This document shows positions 35,601-42,875 of a stretch of 64,000 nt of DNA, piece after piece. The notes under the pieces are model-generated. The model was not told where the DNA came from and made no database searches. It saw only the letters and a list, made by a program, of their open reading frames with translations. Within the stretch, counting starts at the first letter, position 1, and each line of letters starts with the position of its first letter. The DNA is from Halobacillus_B rhizosphaerae (GTDB lineage Bacteria; Bacillota; Bacilli; Bacillales; Halobacillaceae). The position numbers and the translations under genes are program-made. The stretch is from positions 62,001 to 126,000 of the forward strand of contig NZ_JAUTWQ010000002.1 in assembly GCF_046719735.1 (NCBI RefSeq). Direction: 5' to 3'.

Positions 35601-36443
35601 TTATTCCGGACGTTCAAAACTGATTAAACCTGTCTTTCCTGTCCTTAAATCCTGCAGAATTACATCTGAGGTTTTCTCGAAATTGACTACCCCTCCGCTC
35701 TCTAGGCAGCCCCTTTTCATCCCGATTTTTTCAAATGCTTCCATAATATCCTCATATTCTGAAAATCCATATCTTTTTTCTAGAAGTGCAGGATAATTCT
35801 CTTTTAAATAATCCAGAATATATGCAGCAACATCCTCTTTTGGGAGGATTTGATCTTTAATAGTTCCAATAGAAGCTAGACGATAACCAACTTCCTCGTC
35901 TTCGAATTTCGGCCATAAAATGCCGGGTGTATCGAGCAGTTCAAACTCTTTCTTGACTTTAATCCACTGCTGGGCCGTCGTGACTCCTGGCTTATCTCCA
36001 GTTTTTGCGGCTTTCTTGTTGGCTAGACGATTGATGAGTGTGGACTTTCCAACGTTCGGAATTCCCAAAATCATCGCCCGGGATGCTCGAGGACGAACCC
36101 CTTTTGCCCGTAGCTTTTCAATTTTTTCTTTTCCTAGCTCTTTAGCAATATGAACAACTTTTTGTATATCTTTTTTTTGATTTGCCTCAATTGCTAAAGC
36201 TGGAATTCCACTACTTTCATATGCATCAAGCCACTTATTTGTAATGTTGGGATCTGCTAAATCTTTTTTCATAAACACGATCATTTTTGGCTTATCCTGC
36301 AATAAATCATGAAGCATTGGGTTTTGTGAGGAAAGAGGGGCTCTAGCATCCACTAATTCAATCACAAAGTCTACAAGCTTTAATTTCTCAGAAGCTTCTC
36401 TTCTTGCCTTGGCCATATGACCAGGAAACCATTGTATCGTCAC
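35601..36443 (-). CDS. rbgA: Ribosome biogenesis GTPase RbgA (YlqF)
   Basis: 280 residues of a circularly permuted GTPase: the N-terminus MTIQWFPGHMAKARRE, then G4-like motif MKKDLAD (about 58-64) and later G1 GIPNVGKSTLINRL (about 127-140), then DTPGILWP (G3). It acts in late assembly of the 50S subunit (recruitment of L16 in B. subtilis). The start codon is GTG with AGGAGGG upstream. It sits between lepB and rnhB. Confidence 0.97.
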   Translation of the reverse strand: MTIQWFPGHMAKARREASEKLKLVDFVIELVDARAPLSSQNPMLHDLLQDKPKMIVFMKKDLADPNITNKWLDAYESSGIPALAIEANQKKDIQKVVHIAKELGKEKIEKLRAKGVRPRASRAMILGIPNVGKSTLINRLANKKAAKTGDKPGVTTAQQWIKVKKEFELLDTPGILWPKFEDEEVGYRLASIGTIKDQILPKEDVAAYILDYLKENYPALLEKRYGFSEYEDIMEAFEKIGMKRGCLESGGVVNFEKTSDVILQDLRTGKTGLISFERPE

Positions 36444-36453
36444 TGTGACCCTC

Positions 36454-37002
36454 CTAGTGCACGAGTCGAATTCGATTTAGCGGCCAATAAAGAAGAACCG
36501 CCTGACCGACAATTTTATCTTCTGGGATCATCCCCAGCATCCGACTATCTGTAGAATTATTTCGATTGTCTCCTAAGACGAGGAGTTCCCCTTCTGGAAC
36601 TGTATCATAGCCCCCAGGAACCTGTTCAATAGAGAAATCATCCGTTAAGACATCGCCTTCTGGCATTTTACTGAGCCTGTCATTTAAGAACTTCTCATCT
36701 ACTTTCTTCCCATTCACATAAAGCTGATCACTCTTATATTCAATGTGATCTCCAGGCAGACCTATCACACGTTTTATGTAATCTTTTGTTTCAGTCGCAT
36801 GAAACACAACCACATCAAATCGATCGGGTTCTCCCAGGGTGTAATTTATTTTGCTTACTATAAGGTGGTCACCGTTATGCAAAGTATTCTGCATCGAGGG
36901 ACCTTCCACTACTACAGGGGCAAATAGGAAGACACGAACTATGATTGCTAAAGCAGCTGCGATTACAAATGCTTTAATCCAGTCCCACCATTGTTTGTTC
37001 AC
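36454..37002 (-). CDS. Type I signal peptidase
   Basis: 182 residues from a GTG at 37002 (GGGAGTCCT upstream). The longer frame upstream runs through the rplS terminator. One membrane helix (about 9-29) precedes the catalytic Ser36 in VEGPSMQNTL and Lys77 in DYIKRVIGLPGD. The C-terminal GDNRNNSTDSR box is complete. It cleaves signal peptides outside the membrane, SipS/LepB-like. It is placed between rplS and rbgA. Confidence 0.95.
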   Translation of the reverse strand: MNKQWWDWIKAFVIAAALAIIVRVFLFAPVVVEGPSMQNTLHNGDHLIVSKINYTLGEPDRFDVVVFHATETKDYIKRVIGLPGDHIEYKSDQLYVNGKKVDEKFLNDRLSKMPEGDVLTDDFSIEQVPGGYDTVPEGELLVLGDNRNNSTDSRMLGMIPEDKIVGQAVLLYWPLNRIRLVH

Positions 37003-37038
37003 AGGACTCCCTCTCCTCTCTCCTATAAAGATTAGAAA

Positions 37039-37067
37039 AAAGGAGCTTGGCAAATGCAAGCTCCTTT
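37039..37067 (-). terminator. Terminator after rplS
   Basis: A perfect 11-bp stem (AAAGGAGCTTG / CAAGCTCCTTT) with a 7-base loop and TTTTTT on the minus strand, 10 bases beyond the rplS stop. It is only about 37 bases before the signal peptidase start, so that gene must rely on readthrough or on a promoter inside this short gap. Confidence 0.88.
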
Positions 37068-37076
37068 CGACTTCGA

Positions 37077-37421
37077 TTAAAGAATCTCTTTAATTCTTGC
37101 TGCTTTACCGCGCAGATTACGCAGATAATAAAGCTTAGCACGACGTACTTTACCACGACGGGAACGCTCAATTTTAGCAATTCGCGGAGAATGTAGAGGG
37201 AATGTACGTTCCACACCTACACCGTAAGTAATCTTACGTACGGTAAATGTTTCACTGATTCCGCCATTCTGACGCTTAATAACGACACCTTCAAATACCT
37301 GAATACGCTCACGGGTGCCTTCGACAACTTTCACGTGTACTTTTACAGTATCACCAGGGCGAAAGTCTGGAAGGTCGGTACGAAGCTGTTCTTTTGTAAT
37401 GTCATGAATAAGTTGCTGCAT
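37077..37421 (-). CDS. rplS: 50S ribosomal protein L19
   Basis: 114 residues beginning MQQLIHDITKEQLRTDLPDFRPGDTV, with the conserved EGTRERIQVFEGVVIKRQ and C-terminal RRAKLYYLRNLRGKAARIKE, the full length of bacterial L19. It lies at the 30S/50S interface. An AAAAGGAG ribosome binding site precedes the ATG. Its own promoter and a structured leader lie upstream. Confidence 0.98.
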   Translation of the reverse strand: MQQLIHDITKEQLRTDLPDFRPGDTVKVHVKVVEGTRERIQVFEGVVIKRQNGGISETFTVRKITYGVGVERTFPLHSPRIAKIERSRRGKVRRAKLYYLRNLRGKAARIKEIL

Positions 37422-37507
37422 CGTATTTCACTCCTTTTAACTAATGCTCTTGACTTCTAAGAGGCAGCGGAACATCGTTTATCGCTTAAACTGAACGTTT
37501 AAGCACA
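37422..37507 (-). promoter_or_regulatory. Structured rplS leader (probable L19 leader)
   Basis: The leader from the predicted start site (about 37507) to the rplS ATG is about 86 bases. It contains an 8-bp hairpin GCTTAAAC-5 nt-GTTTAAGC (37484-37504) followed by a GC-rich stretch around CCGCTGCCTC and the ribosome binding site. Bacilli are known to carry an autoregulatory L19 leader RNA here. Assignment is by position and general shape; a covariance-model match was not run. Confidence 0.5.
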
Positions 37508-37513
37508 AAGTTT

Positions 37514-37542
37514 AATATATCATAAACCTCTATATACTGCAA
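37514..37542 (-). promoter_or_regulatory. Predicted rplS promoter
   Basis: Minus strand TTGCAG (37542-37537), 17-base spacer, TATATT (37519-37514) with TGA just before it (extended -10). It lies immediately past the trmD stop, so rplS has a start of its own in addition to possible readthrough from rpsP-trmD. Confidence 0.65.
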
Positions 37543-37548
37543 GGATTC

Positions 37549-38280
37549 TTATTGATTTTCCCATTCTTGCAGCCATACTTTTTCTTGCTCCGTGAGTTCT
37601 CTATTCTGCAATAGATCCGGCCGTCTTTCGTACGTTCGTTTTAAGGATTGATAATGTCTCCACTCGTCGATCCTTGCGTGATTTCCAGAGAGGAGTACTT
37701 CTGGTACTTCTTTACCTCGGAAATCAGCAGGGCGAGTATAATGCGGATGTTCCAGCAATCCATTTGAAAAGGAATCTTCTGGTGCCGACTGTTCATTTCC
37801 AAGTACCCCTGGGAGCAGACGGATTACAGAGTCCATAACCACCATTGCACCGAGTTCTCCGCCGGTCAAAACGTAATCTCCAATTGAAATTTCGTCGGTG
37901 ACAAGTTCCTGGCGAATCCGTTCATCATAACCTTCATAATGACCACAAATAAAAACAAGATGCTCTTCTTCAGCTAACTCTTCTGCTTTCTTCTGTGTGT
38001 AGGGTTCCCCCTGTGGACACATAAGTATAACTCTTGGCTTAGTAACGGATTTCCGGTGGATATCTTCGACCGCATCAAAAATCGGCTGAGGCGTAAGAAC
38101 TAAACCGGCTCCGCCTCCATAAGGATAGTCATCTACCTTATTATGTTTATTGGTAGTAAACTCACGAAAGTTGATATAATTATAGTGAAAGGCTTCTCGA
38201 TCTTGAGCTCGTTTCATAATAGAATGGTTCAATACACCGTCGAACATTTCAGGAAACAAAGTCATAATATCGATTTGCAT
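37549..38280 (-). CDS. trmD: tRNA (guanine-N1-)-methyltransferase TrmD
   Basis: 243 residues, SPOUT fold: MQIDIMTLFPEMF at the start, YPYGGGAGLVLTPQP, and the knotted SAM-binding region with ISIGDYVLTGGELGAMVV. It makes m1G37 in tRNAs, preventing frameshifts. Its ATG shares one base with the rimM stop codon (TAATG). Part of rpsP-khpA-ylqD-rimM-trmD. Confidence 0.98.
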   Translation of the reverse strand: MQIDIMTLFPEMFDGVLNHSIMKRAQDREAFHYNYINFREFTTNKHNKVDDYPYGGGAGLVLTPQPIFDAVEDIHRKSVTKPRVILMCPQGEPYTQKKAEELAEEEHLVFICGHYEGYDERIRQELVTDEISIGDYVLTGGELGAMVVMDSVIRLLPGVLGNEQSAPEDSFSNGLLEHPHYTRPADFRGKEVPEVLLSGNHARIDEWRHYQSLKRTYERRPDLLQNRELTEQEKVWLQEWENQ

Positions 38281-38795
38281 TAATCAAGCAGCCCCTCTAT
38301 TGGATCAATAATAACTTTCTGCTCAGCTGGATTTACTTCTTTAACTACTTCCTCAATATAAGGTATAAGTAAATCGCCTTTAGCAGGACGTTCTATCACC
38401 CAAACATCATTGGCCCCAGGTGTTAAAATTTCTTTCACTCGACCTAGTTCCTCTCCAGATACTAAATAAACAGAACAACCGATGATTTCATGAAAATAAA
38501 ATTCATGCTCACCCAGTTCTTCCTGTTCTTTCGAAGTAACCATTAGCATTCCATTTTTGTAACCTTCTACATCATTGATAGTCGAATGATCTGCAAAAGT
38601 GAGTAAATCAAACCCTTTGTGCATGCGATGACTTTTAACAACAAGCGGTTTTGGATCCTGATTATTATTTGCCCAATACAACAGCTGACCAGGTTCAAAT
38701 CGTTCTTCGAAATCAGTAATTCTCTGAACTTTTACTTCTCCTTTAATGCCATGCGTATTTATGATTTTTCCTACATTAAACATTGTATCTGTCAT
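38280..38795 (-). CDS. rimM: Ribosome maturation factor RimM
   Basis: 171 residues: an N-terminal RimM barrel (NVGKIINTHGIKGEVKV) and a C-terminal PRC-barrel (GRVKEILTPGANDVWVIE, PYIEEVVKEVN). It binds S19 and supports maturation of the 30S head. Coupled to trmD by a TAATG overlap. Confidence 0.97.
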   Translation of the reverse strand: MTDTMFNVGKIINTHGIKGEVKVQRITDFEERFEPGQLLYWANNNQDPKPLVVKSHRMHKGFDLLTFADHSTINDVEGYKNGMLMVTSKEQEELGEHEFYFHEIIGCSVYLVSGEELGRVKEILTPGANDVWVIERPAKGDLLIPYIEEVVKEVNPAEQKVIIDPIEGLLD

Positions 38796-38803
38796 GTATC
38801 TAA

Positions 38804-39190
38804 TTACCTCGCTCGTATAACTATTCCATCTTTAATAACAATTTTTTGATCAAGAACGGCTTCACTCCAGACATCTCCCTCTTTAACAGGAAGAAGCGCT
38901 TCGACATCTTCGGTCTCTAATTCACTGCCATCCGGCAGTACCTCCAGTTGCTTCAACTGCTGCTCAATCCAACGCAATTGATCTTTGCGTCTGCTGATTT
39001 CTCTGGAAAAGCGCCTTTCTACCTCTTGTTTGGAAATGCCAGGCTTTTTCTCAAGCTTTTTTTGTTCAAATGTAAGATGGTGACACTCTTTTTCTAATTG
39101 TTTCATGCGGCCGTCAAACCGATCCTTTAAAAGATTACGGCTGTTAGAAGTCAATACTTGCTTCACCGGAATACGTCTGATGATTTGCAT
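38804..39190 (-). CDS. ylqD: YlqD family protein
   Basis: A 128-residue, charged protein. The N-terminal half is a coiled coil (about 25-80, rich in Lys/Glu/Gln) and the C-terminal part is a small beta-rich domain (VKEGDVWSEAVLDQKIVIKDGIVI). Length and position between khpA and rimM agree with B. subtilis YlqD. The function is unknown; an RNA or ribosome link is suggested only by its operon. Confidence 0.92.
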   Translation of the reverse strand: MQIIRRIPVKQVLTSNSRNLLKDRFDGRMKQLEKECHHLTFEQKKLEKKPGISKQEVERRFSREISRRKDQLRWIEQQLKQLEVLPDGSELETEDVEALLPVKEGDVWSEAVLDQKIVIKDGIVIRAR

Positions 39191-39255
39191 TCACCGTCCG
39201 CCTCTCGTAAAAAAAATCTGAATGGTAAAAAAGGGAAAGGTTTCCCTCTCCCTTT

Positions 39256-39483
39256 TTACATGATATCCAGATAGATTCTTTTCTCAGAATCAGAGCCTGC
39301 CGCGTAAACGACAGTTCGGATCGCCTTGGCAATCCGCCCGTTTTTACCGATGACCTTACCGACATCATCCGGATGAACAGTTAAGTGGTAAATCGTCTTG
39401 CGATCTTCCTCTTTCGTTTCGATCCTGATGTCTTCAGGGTGGTCCACAAGCGGTGTAACGATCGTTTCGATTAAGGCTTTCAT
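39256..39483 (-). CDS. khpA: KH-domain RNA-binding protein KhpA (YlqC)
   Basis: A 75-residue single KH domain with the GKVIGKNGRIAKAIR core that holds the GxxG loop (GKNG). With KhpB it binds RNA and affects cell elongation in Gram-positive bacteria. It lies 12 bases after rpsP. Confidence 0.96.
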   Translation of the reverse strand: MKALIETIVTPLVDHPEDIRIETKEEDRKTIYHLTVHPDDVGKVIGKNGRIAKAIRTVVYAAGSDSEKRIYLDIM

Positions 39484-39495
39484 GATATCACTTCT

Positions 39496-39768
39496 TTACT
39501 TTTGGTTTTTCTTGTCGTGAAATTGCTTCATGATGCCTTCTTTTGAGAATAAGTTACGAACCGTATCACTAGGCTGAGCACCATTTGACATCCAGTCAAC
39601 TGCTTTGTCAGCATCCAGCTTAACCTCTACAGGGTTAGCAACCGGATTATATGTGCCGATTTGCTCAATGAAACGTCCATCACGAGGTGAACGTGAATCT
39701 GCTACTACTACACGGTAAAATGGGTTACGTTTAGAGCCCATACGTTTAAGGCGAATTTTTACTGCCAT
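39496..39768 (-). CDS. rpsP: 30S ribosomal protein S16
   Basis: 90 residues starting MAVKIRLKRMGSKRNPFYRVVVADSRSPRDGRFIEQ, the universal S16 pattern, and ending with a basic tail. First gene of rpsP-khpA-ylqD-rimM-trmD, with its own strong promoter. Confidence 0.98.
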   Translation of the reverse strand: MAVKIRLKRMGSKRNPFYRVVVADSRSPRDGRFIEQIGTYNPVANPVEVKLDADKAVDWMSNGAQPSDTVRNLFSKEGIMKQFHDKKNQK

Positions 39769-39814
39769 GTTTAAATACCTCCATATATTTCATAAGTGTT
39801 TCACACAATTTTAG

Positions 39815-39843
39815 ATTTTAGCAGAACTTCAATTGTGTGTAAA
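39815..39843 (-). promoter_or_regulatory. Predicted promoter of the rpsP-trmD operon
   Basis: Minus strand TTTACA (39843-39838), 17-base spacer, TAAAAT (39820-39815) with TGC directly before it (extended -10). Both hexamers are 5 of 6. The start would be near 39808, about 40 bases before the rpsP ATG. A 9-bp inverted repeat (CACACAATT, 39802-39839) brackets the -10. Confidence 0.7.
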
Positions 39844-39854
39844 GGGTTTTTCCA

Positions 39855-41195
39855 TTACATAAACGGAAATTTCATACCTTTTCCTTTTTTTCCTTTAGTA
39901 TTACTCATTTGTTTCATCATTTTCTTCATGTCTTCAAACTGCTTTAACAGACGGTTAACCTCTGAAACTGAAGTACCTGATCCTTTAGCTATTCTTTTTT
40001 TGCGACTGGCGTTCATAACAGATGGTTCCTGGCGTTCTTTCTTTGTCATCGACTGAATAATAGCTTCTACATGGACGATTTGTTTATCATCGAAGGAAAC
40101 ATTTTTCAGCCCCTTCATTTTGCCTGCCCCTGGGATCATATTAATCAGTTCATCCAGAGGTCCCATATTTTTCACTTGTTCCATTTGATCCAAAAAATCT
40201 TCAAAGGTAAAGGAAGCCGTTCGCATTTTGGATTCGAGTTCCTTCGCTTGCTTTTCATCTACTTGGGTTTGAGCTTTCTCAATTAAAGTAAGCATATCTC
40301 CCATGCCGAGAATTCGAGATGCCATACGTTCGGGGTGGAACGGCTCTAATTGATCGAGCTTCTCCCCCATACCCGCAAATTTAATCGGTTTGCCCGTGAC
40401 TGCTTTAATCGACAGGGCAGCACCGCCTCGGGTATCTCCATCCAGCTTGGTAAGCAAGACTCCGCTTATATCAAGCTGCTCATCGAAACTTTCAGCTACG
40501 TTGACAGCATCTTGACCCGTCATCGAGTCAACAACAAGAAAGATCTCATCAGGTACAACAGCTTCCTTAATACGCTGCAATTCTTCCATGAGCTCGCCAT
40601 CTACATGCAAACGGCCGGCAGTATCAATAATTACATAATCGTGATGTTCTTCTTTGGCGGTTTCTACTGCATTTTTGGCAATCTCTACAGGATCAGCATC
40701 CGTTCCTTGTTCATAGACCGGGAGACTTAGCTGCTTACCCAGCGTCTGGAGCTGTTGAACAGCTGCTGGACGGTAAACGTCCGCTGCAGCCAATAACGGC
40801 TTACGATTATAGTTTTTACGCAGCAAATTAGCCAGCTTTCCTGTAGTTGTTGTCTTACCCGCCCCTTGAAGACCGACCATCATAATTACAGTTGGTGGTC
40901 GTTTTGCTACGGCGATCTTGCTTTCATCACCGCCCATTAGGTCGGTTAATTCTTCTTTCACAACTTTAATAACCTGTTGTCCTGGAGTCAGACTGCCCAT
41001 AACTTCTTGGCCAACAGCACGCTCGCGAATGCGTTTTACGAAATCCTTGACCACTTTAAAGTTAACATCTGCCTCAAGGAGGGCAAGGCGAACTTCACGA
41101 GTCATTTCTTTTACATCTTGCTCGGTTACCTTCCCTTTGCCCTTTATTTTCTTAATTGTTTCCTGCAAACGGTCGGATAAACCTTCAAATGCCAT
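39855..41195 (-). CDS. ffh: Signal recognition particle protein Ffh (SRP54)
   Basis: 446 residues: helical N domain (MAFEGLSDRLQETIKKIKGKGKV), G domain with GLQGAGKTTTTGKLA (about 107-121), DTAGR and TKLDGDTRGGAALS, and the methionine-rich M domain at the C-terminus (MKKMMKQMSNTKGKKGKGMKFPFM spans the end). It targets nascent membrane and secreted proteins to FtsY at the membrane. Transcribed with ylxM. Confidence 0.98.
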   Translation of the reverse strand: MAFEGLSDRLQETIKKIKGKGKVTEQDVKEMTREVRLALLEADVNFKVVKDFVKRIRERAVGQEVMGSLTPGQQVIKVVKEELTDLMGGDESKIAVAKRPPTVIMMVGLQGAGKTTTTGKLANLLRKNYNRKPLLAAADVYRPAAVQQLQTLGKQLSLPVYEQGTDADPVEIAKNAVETAKEEHHDYVIIDTAGRLHVDGELMEELQRIKEAVVPDEIFLVVDSMTGQDAVNVAESFDEQLDISGVLLTKLDGDTRGGAALSIKAVTGKPIKFAGMGEKLDQLEPFHPERMASRILGMGDMLTLIEKAQTQVDEKQAKELESKMRTASFTFEDFLDQMEQVKNMGPLDELINMIPGAGKMKGLKNVSFDDKQIVHVEAIIQSMTKKERQEPSVMNASRKKRIAKGSGTSVSEVNRLLKQFEDMKKMMKQMSNTKGKKGKGMKFPFM

Positions 41196-41207
41196 TGAAG
41201 GACCCCC

Positions 41208-41537
41208 CTATTCTAAATCTAGTAATTGCTCTAGTTTGCTTTTTAAATGTTCATTACGTTCATCTGTTTCTATTTCTTTTAATAGTTCTTGAATTAAGTT
41301 CTGCCGCTGATCAAATTTCTCATATAAACTAAGCTTCTTCTCATATTCTTCAAGCATCGTTTCTGTCCGGCGAATATTATCATAAACTGCTTGTCTTGAG
41401 ACATCGAAGTTTTCAGATATTTCACCCAGCGAGTAATCTTCTAAAAAATATAGCTCCATATAGTTCCTTTGTTTAGGAGTCAGCAATGATTGATAGAAAT
41501 CGAACAAAAAATTGACGCGTGTCGTCTTTTCAAGCAT
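41208..41537 (-). CDS. ylxM: YlxM, SRP operon helix-turn-helix protein
   Basis: 109 residues with a sigma-70 region 4-like helix-turn-helix (LEDYSLGEISENFDVSRQAVYDNIRRTE, about 30-57) after LTPKQRNYMELYF. It stands 12 bases upstream of ffh as in Bacillus. In streptococci YlxM binds SRP; here a role in SRP function is by homology. Confidence 0.95.
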   Translation of the reverse strand: MLEKTTRVNFLFDFYQSLLTPKQRNYMELYFLEDYSLGEISENFDVSRQAVYDNIRRTETMLEEYEKKLSLYEKFDQRQNLIQELLKEIETDERNEHLKSKLEQLLDLE

Positions 41538-41581
41538 GCGTTAAGCACCCCTTGTTAAGTGAAATACCTTTACATACATAA

Positions 41582-41611
41582 ATCATAACGAAAGTACTCA
41601 GGAGCTGTCAA
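41582..41611 (-). promoter_or_regulatory. Predicted promoter of ylxM-ffh
   Basis: Minus strand TTGACA (41611-41606), 18-base spacer, TATGAT (41587-41582). It lies 4 bases past the ftsY stop and drives ylxM-ffh independently of smc-ftsY. The leader is about 35-40 bases. Confidence 0.7.
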
Positions 41612-41614
41612 GTT

Positions 41615-42862
41615 TCAGTCTTGACTTTCTTCTTCATACTCTTCAATCATATCAGCAAATAGACCGTAGACAAAGGCATGAGCATTAAATGTTTCCAAAT
41701 CTGAAACCTTCTCTCCCAGACCTACCAATTTAACTGGAATTTCTAATTCTTTCCGAATGGCCAGTACAATACCGCCTTTCGCTGTTCCATCAAGCTTTGT
41801 CAGAGCAATTCCCGTTACATCGGTACTTGCAGCAAACGTTTTTGCCTGGCTCATCGCATTTTGACCTGTTGTCGCATCCAAAGTTAACAGCACTTCATGC
41901 GGAGCACCCGGCACTTCTCTTTCAATTACTCGTTTCACTTTAGAAAGTTCATTCATCAAGTTAACTTTATTTTGCAGACGGCCAGCTGTATCACAAATCA
42001 GAACATCAGCATTTCTTGATTTGGCCGCTTTAATCCCATCGAAAATTACGGCAGCAGGATCTCCGCCTTCACTATGTTTAATCACAGGAACTCCTGTACG
42101 TTCTCCCCAAATTTCAAGTTGTTCTATGGCACCGGCTCGGAATGTATCGCCAGCTGCCAGAGTAACTTTCTTGCCTTCTTTTTTCAGCTTGTCTGCCAGT
42201 TTTCCAATGGTTGTAGTTTTTCCTACCCCATTAACACCTACAAATAGGTAAATGGTCAATCCATCCTCGTTGACTGTTAAACCTTCTAGCTCGCTTTCCT
42301 GATCATCACCATAATACATTTCCACCAGCTTTTCTGATATAACTTCTTTCACTTGGCGGGTGTCTTTAATATTTCGGCGTTTGACCTCCATTTCTAGCTC
42401 TTCAATTATTTCCATCACAGCATTTACCCCAACATCAGCTGAAATCAGCACTTCTTCCAATTCCTCAAAAAACTCTTCATCAACTGTACGATAGCGGGCG
42501 ACCAAATCGTTAATTTTACTGGAAAATGAATTTCTAGTTTTCGCCAGACCTTTTTTGAACTTAGCTGCTATGGACTCTTCTTCCTCCGTGGTATCCGCTG
42601 CATCGTCTTCAGGACCTTCAGCAATAGACTCGTCCAGTTCAGTATCCTCTACATCATTCTCGACTGTTTCCTGGTCTGGGACTTCTGTTTCTCCCTGCAG
42701 CGAGGATTCAGTTTCCGCTGTCTCGGTGACCTCCTCAGATTCTACCGACTCGTTTTCTTTCGTTTCTTCATCACTTGATTCTTCACTGGTTTCCTTAGAG
42801 GAGTCAAGATCGTCCTCTTCTGGTTTTACAAATTTTTCCTTAAGTTTTTTAAAGAAGCTCAT
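41615..42862 (-). CDS. ftsY: Signal recognition particle receptor FtsY
   Basis: 415 residues. A basic N-terminal start (MSFFKKLKEKFVK) is followed by an unusually long acidic region (about 14-100, mostly Glu/Asp/Ser/Thr). The NG domain carries GVNGVGKTTTIGKLA (about 214-228), CDTAGRLQNK and TKLDGTAKGGIVL. It receives SRP-ribosome complexes at the membrane. B. subtilis FtsY is about 329 residues, so the acidic linker accounts for the extra length; an acidic shift is common in halophilic bacteria. Confidence 0.97.
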   Translation of the reverse strand: MSFFKKLKEKFVKPEEDDLDSSKETSEESSDEETKENESVESEEVTETAETESSLQGETEVPDQETVENDVEDTELDESIAEGPEDDAADTTEEEESIAAKFKKGLAKTRNSFSSKINDLVARYRTVDEEFFEELEEVLISADVGVNAVMEIIEELEMEVKRRNIKDTRQVKEVISEKLVEMYYGDDQESELEGLTVNEDGLTIYLFVGVNGVGKTTTIGKLADKLKKEGKKVTLAAGDTFRAGAIEQLEIWGERTGVPVIKHSEGGDPAAVIFDGIKAAKSRNADVLICDTAGRLQNKVNLMNELSKVKRVIEREVPGAPHEVLLTLDATTGQNAMSQAKTFAASTDVTGIALTKLDGTAKGGIVLAIRKELEIPVKLVGLGEKVSDLETFNAHAFVYGLFADMIEEYEEESQD

Positions 42863-42875
42863 CCTACCATCCTTT

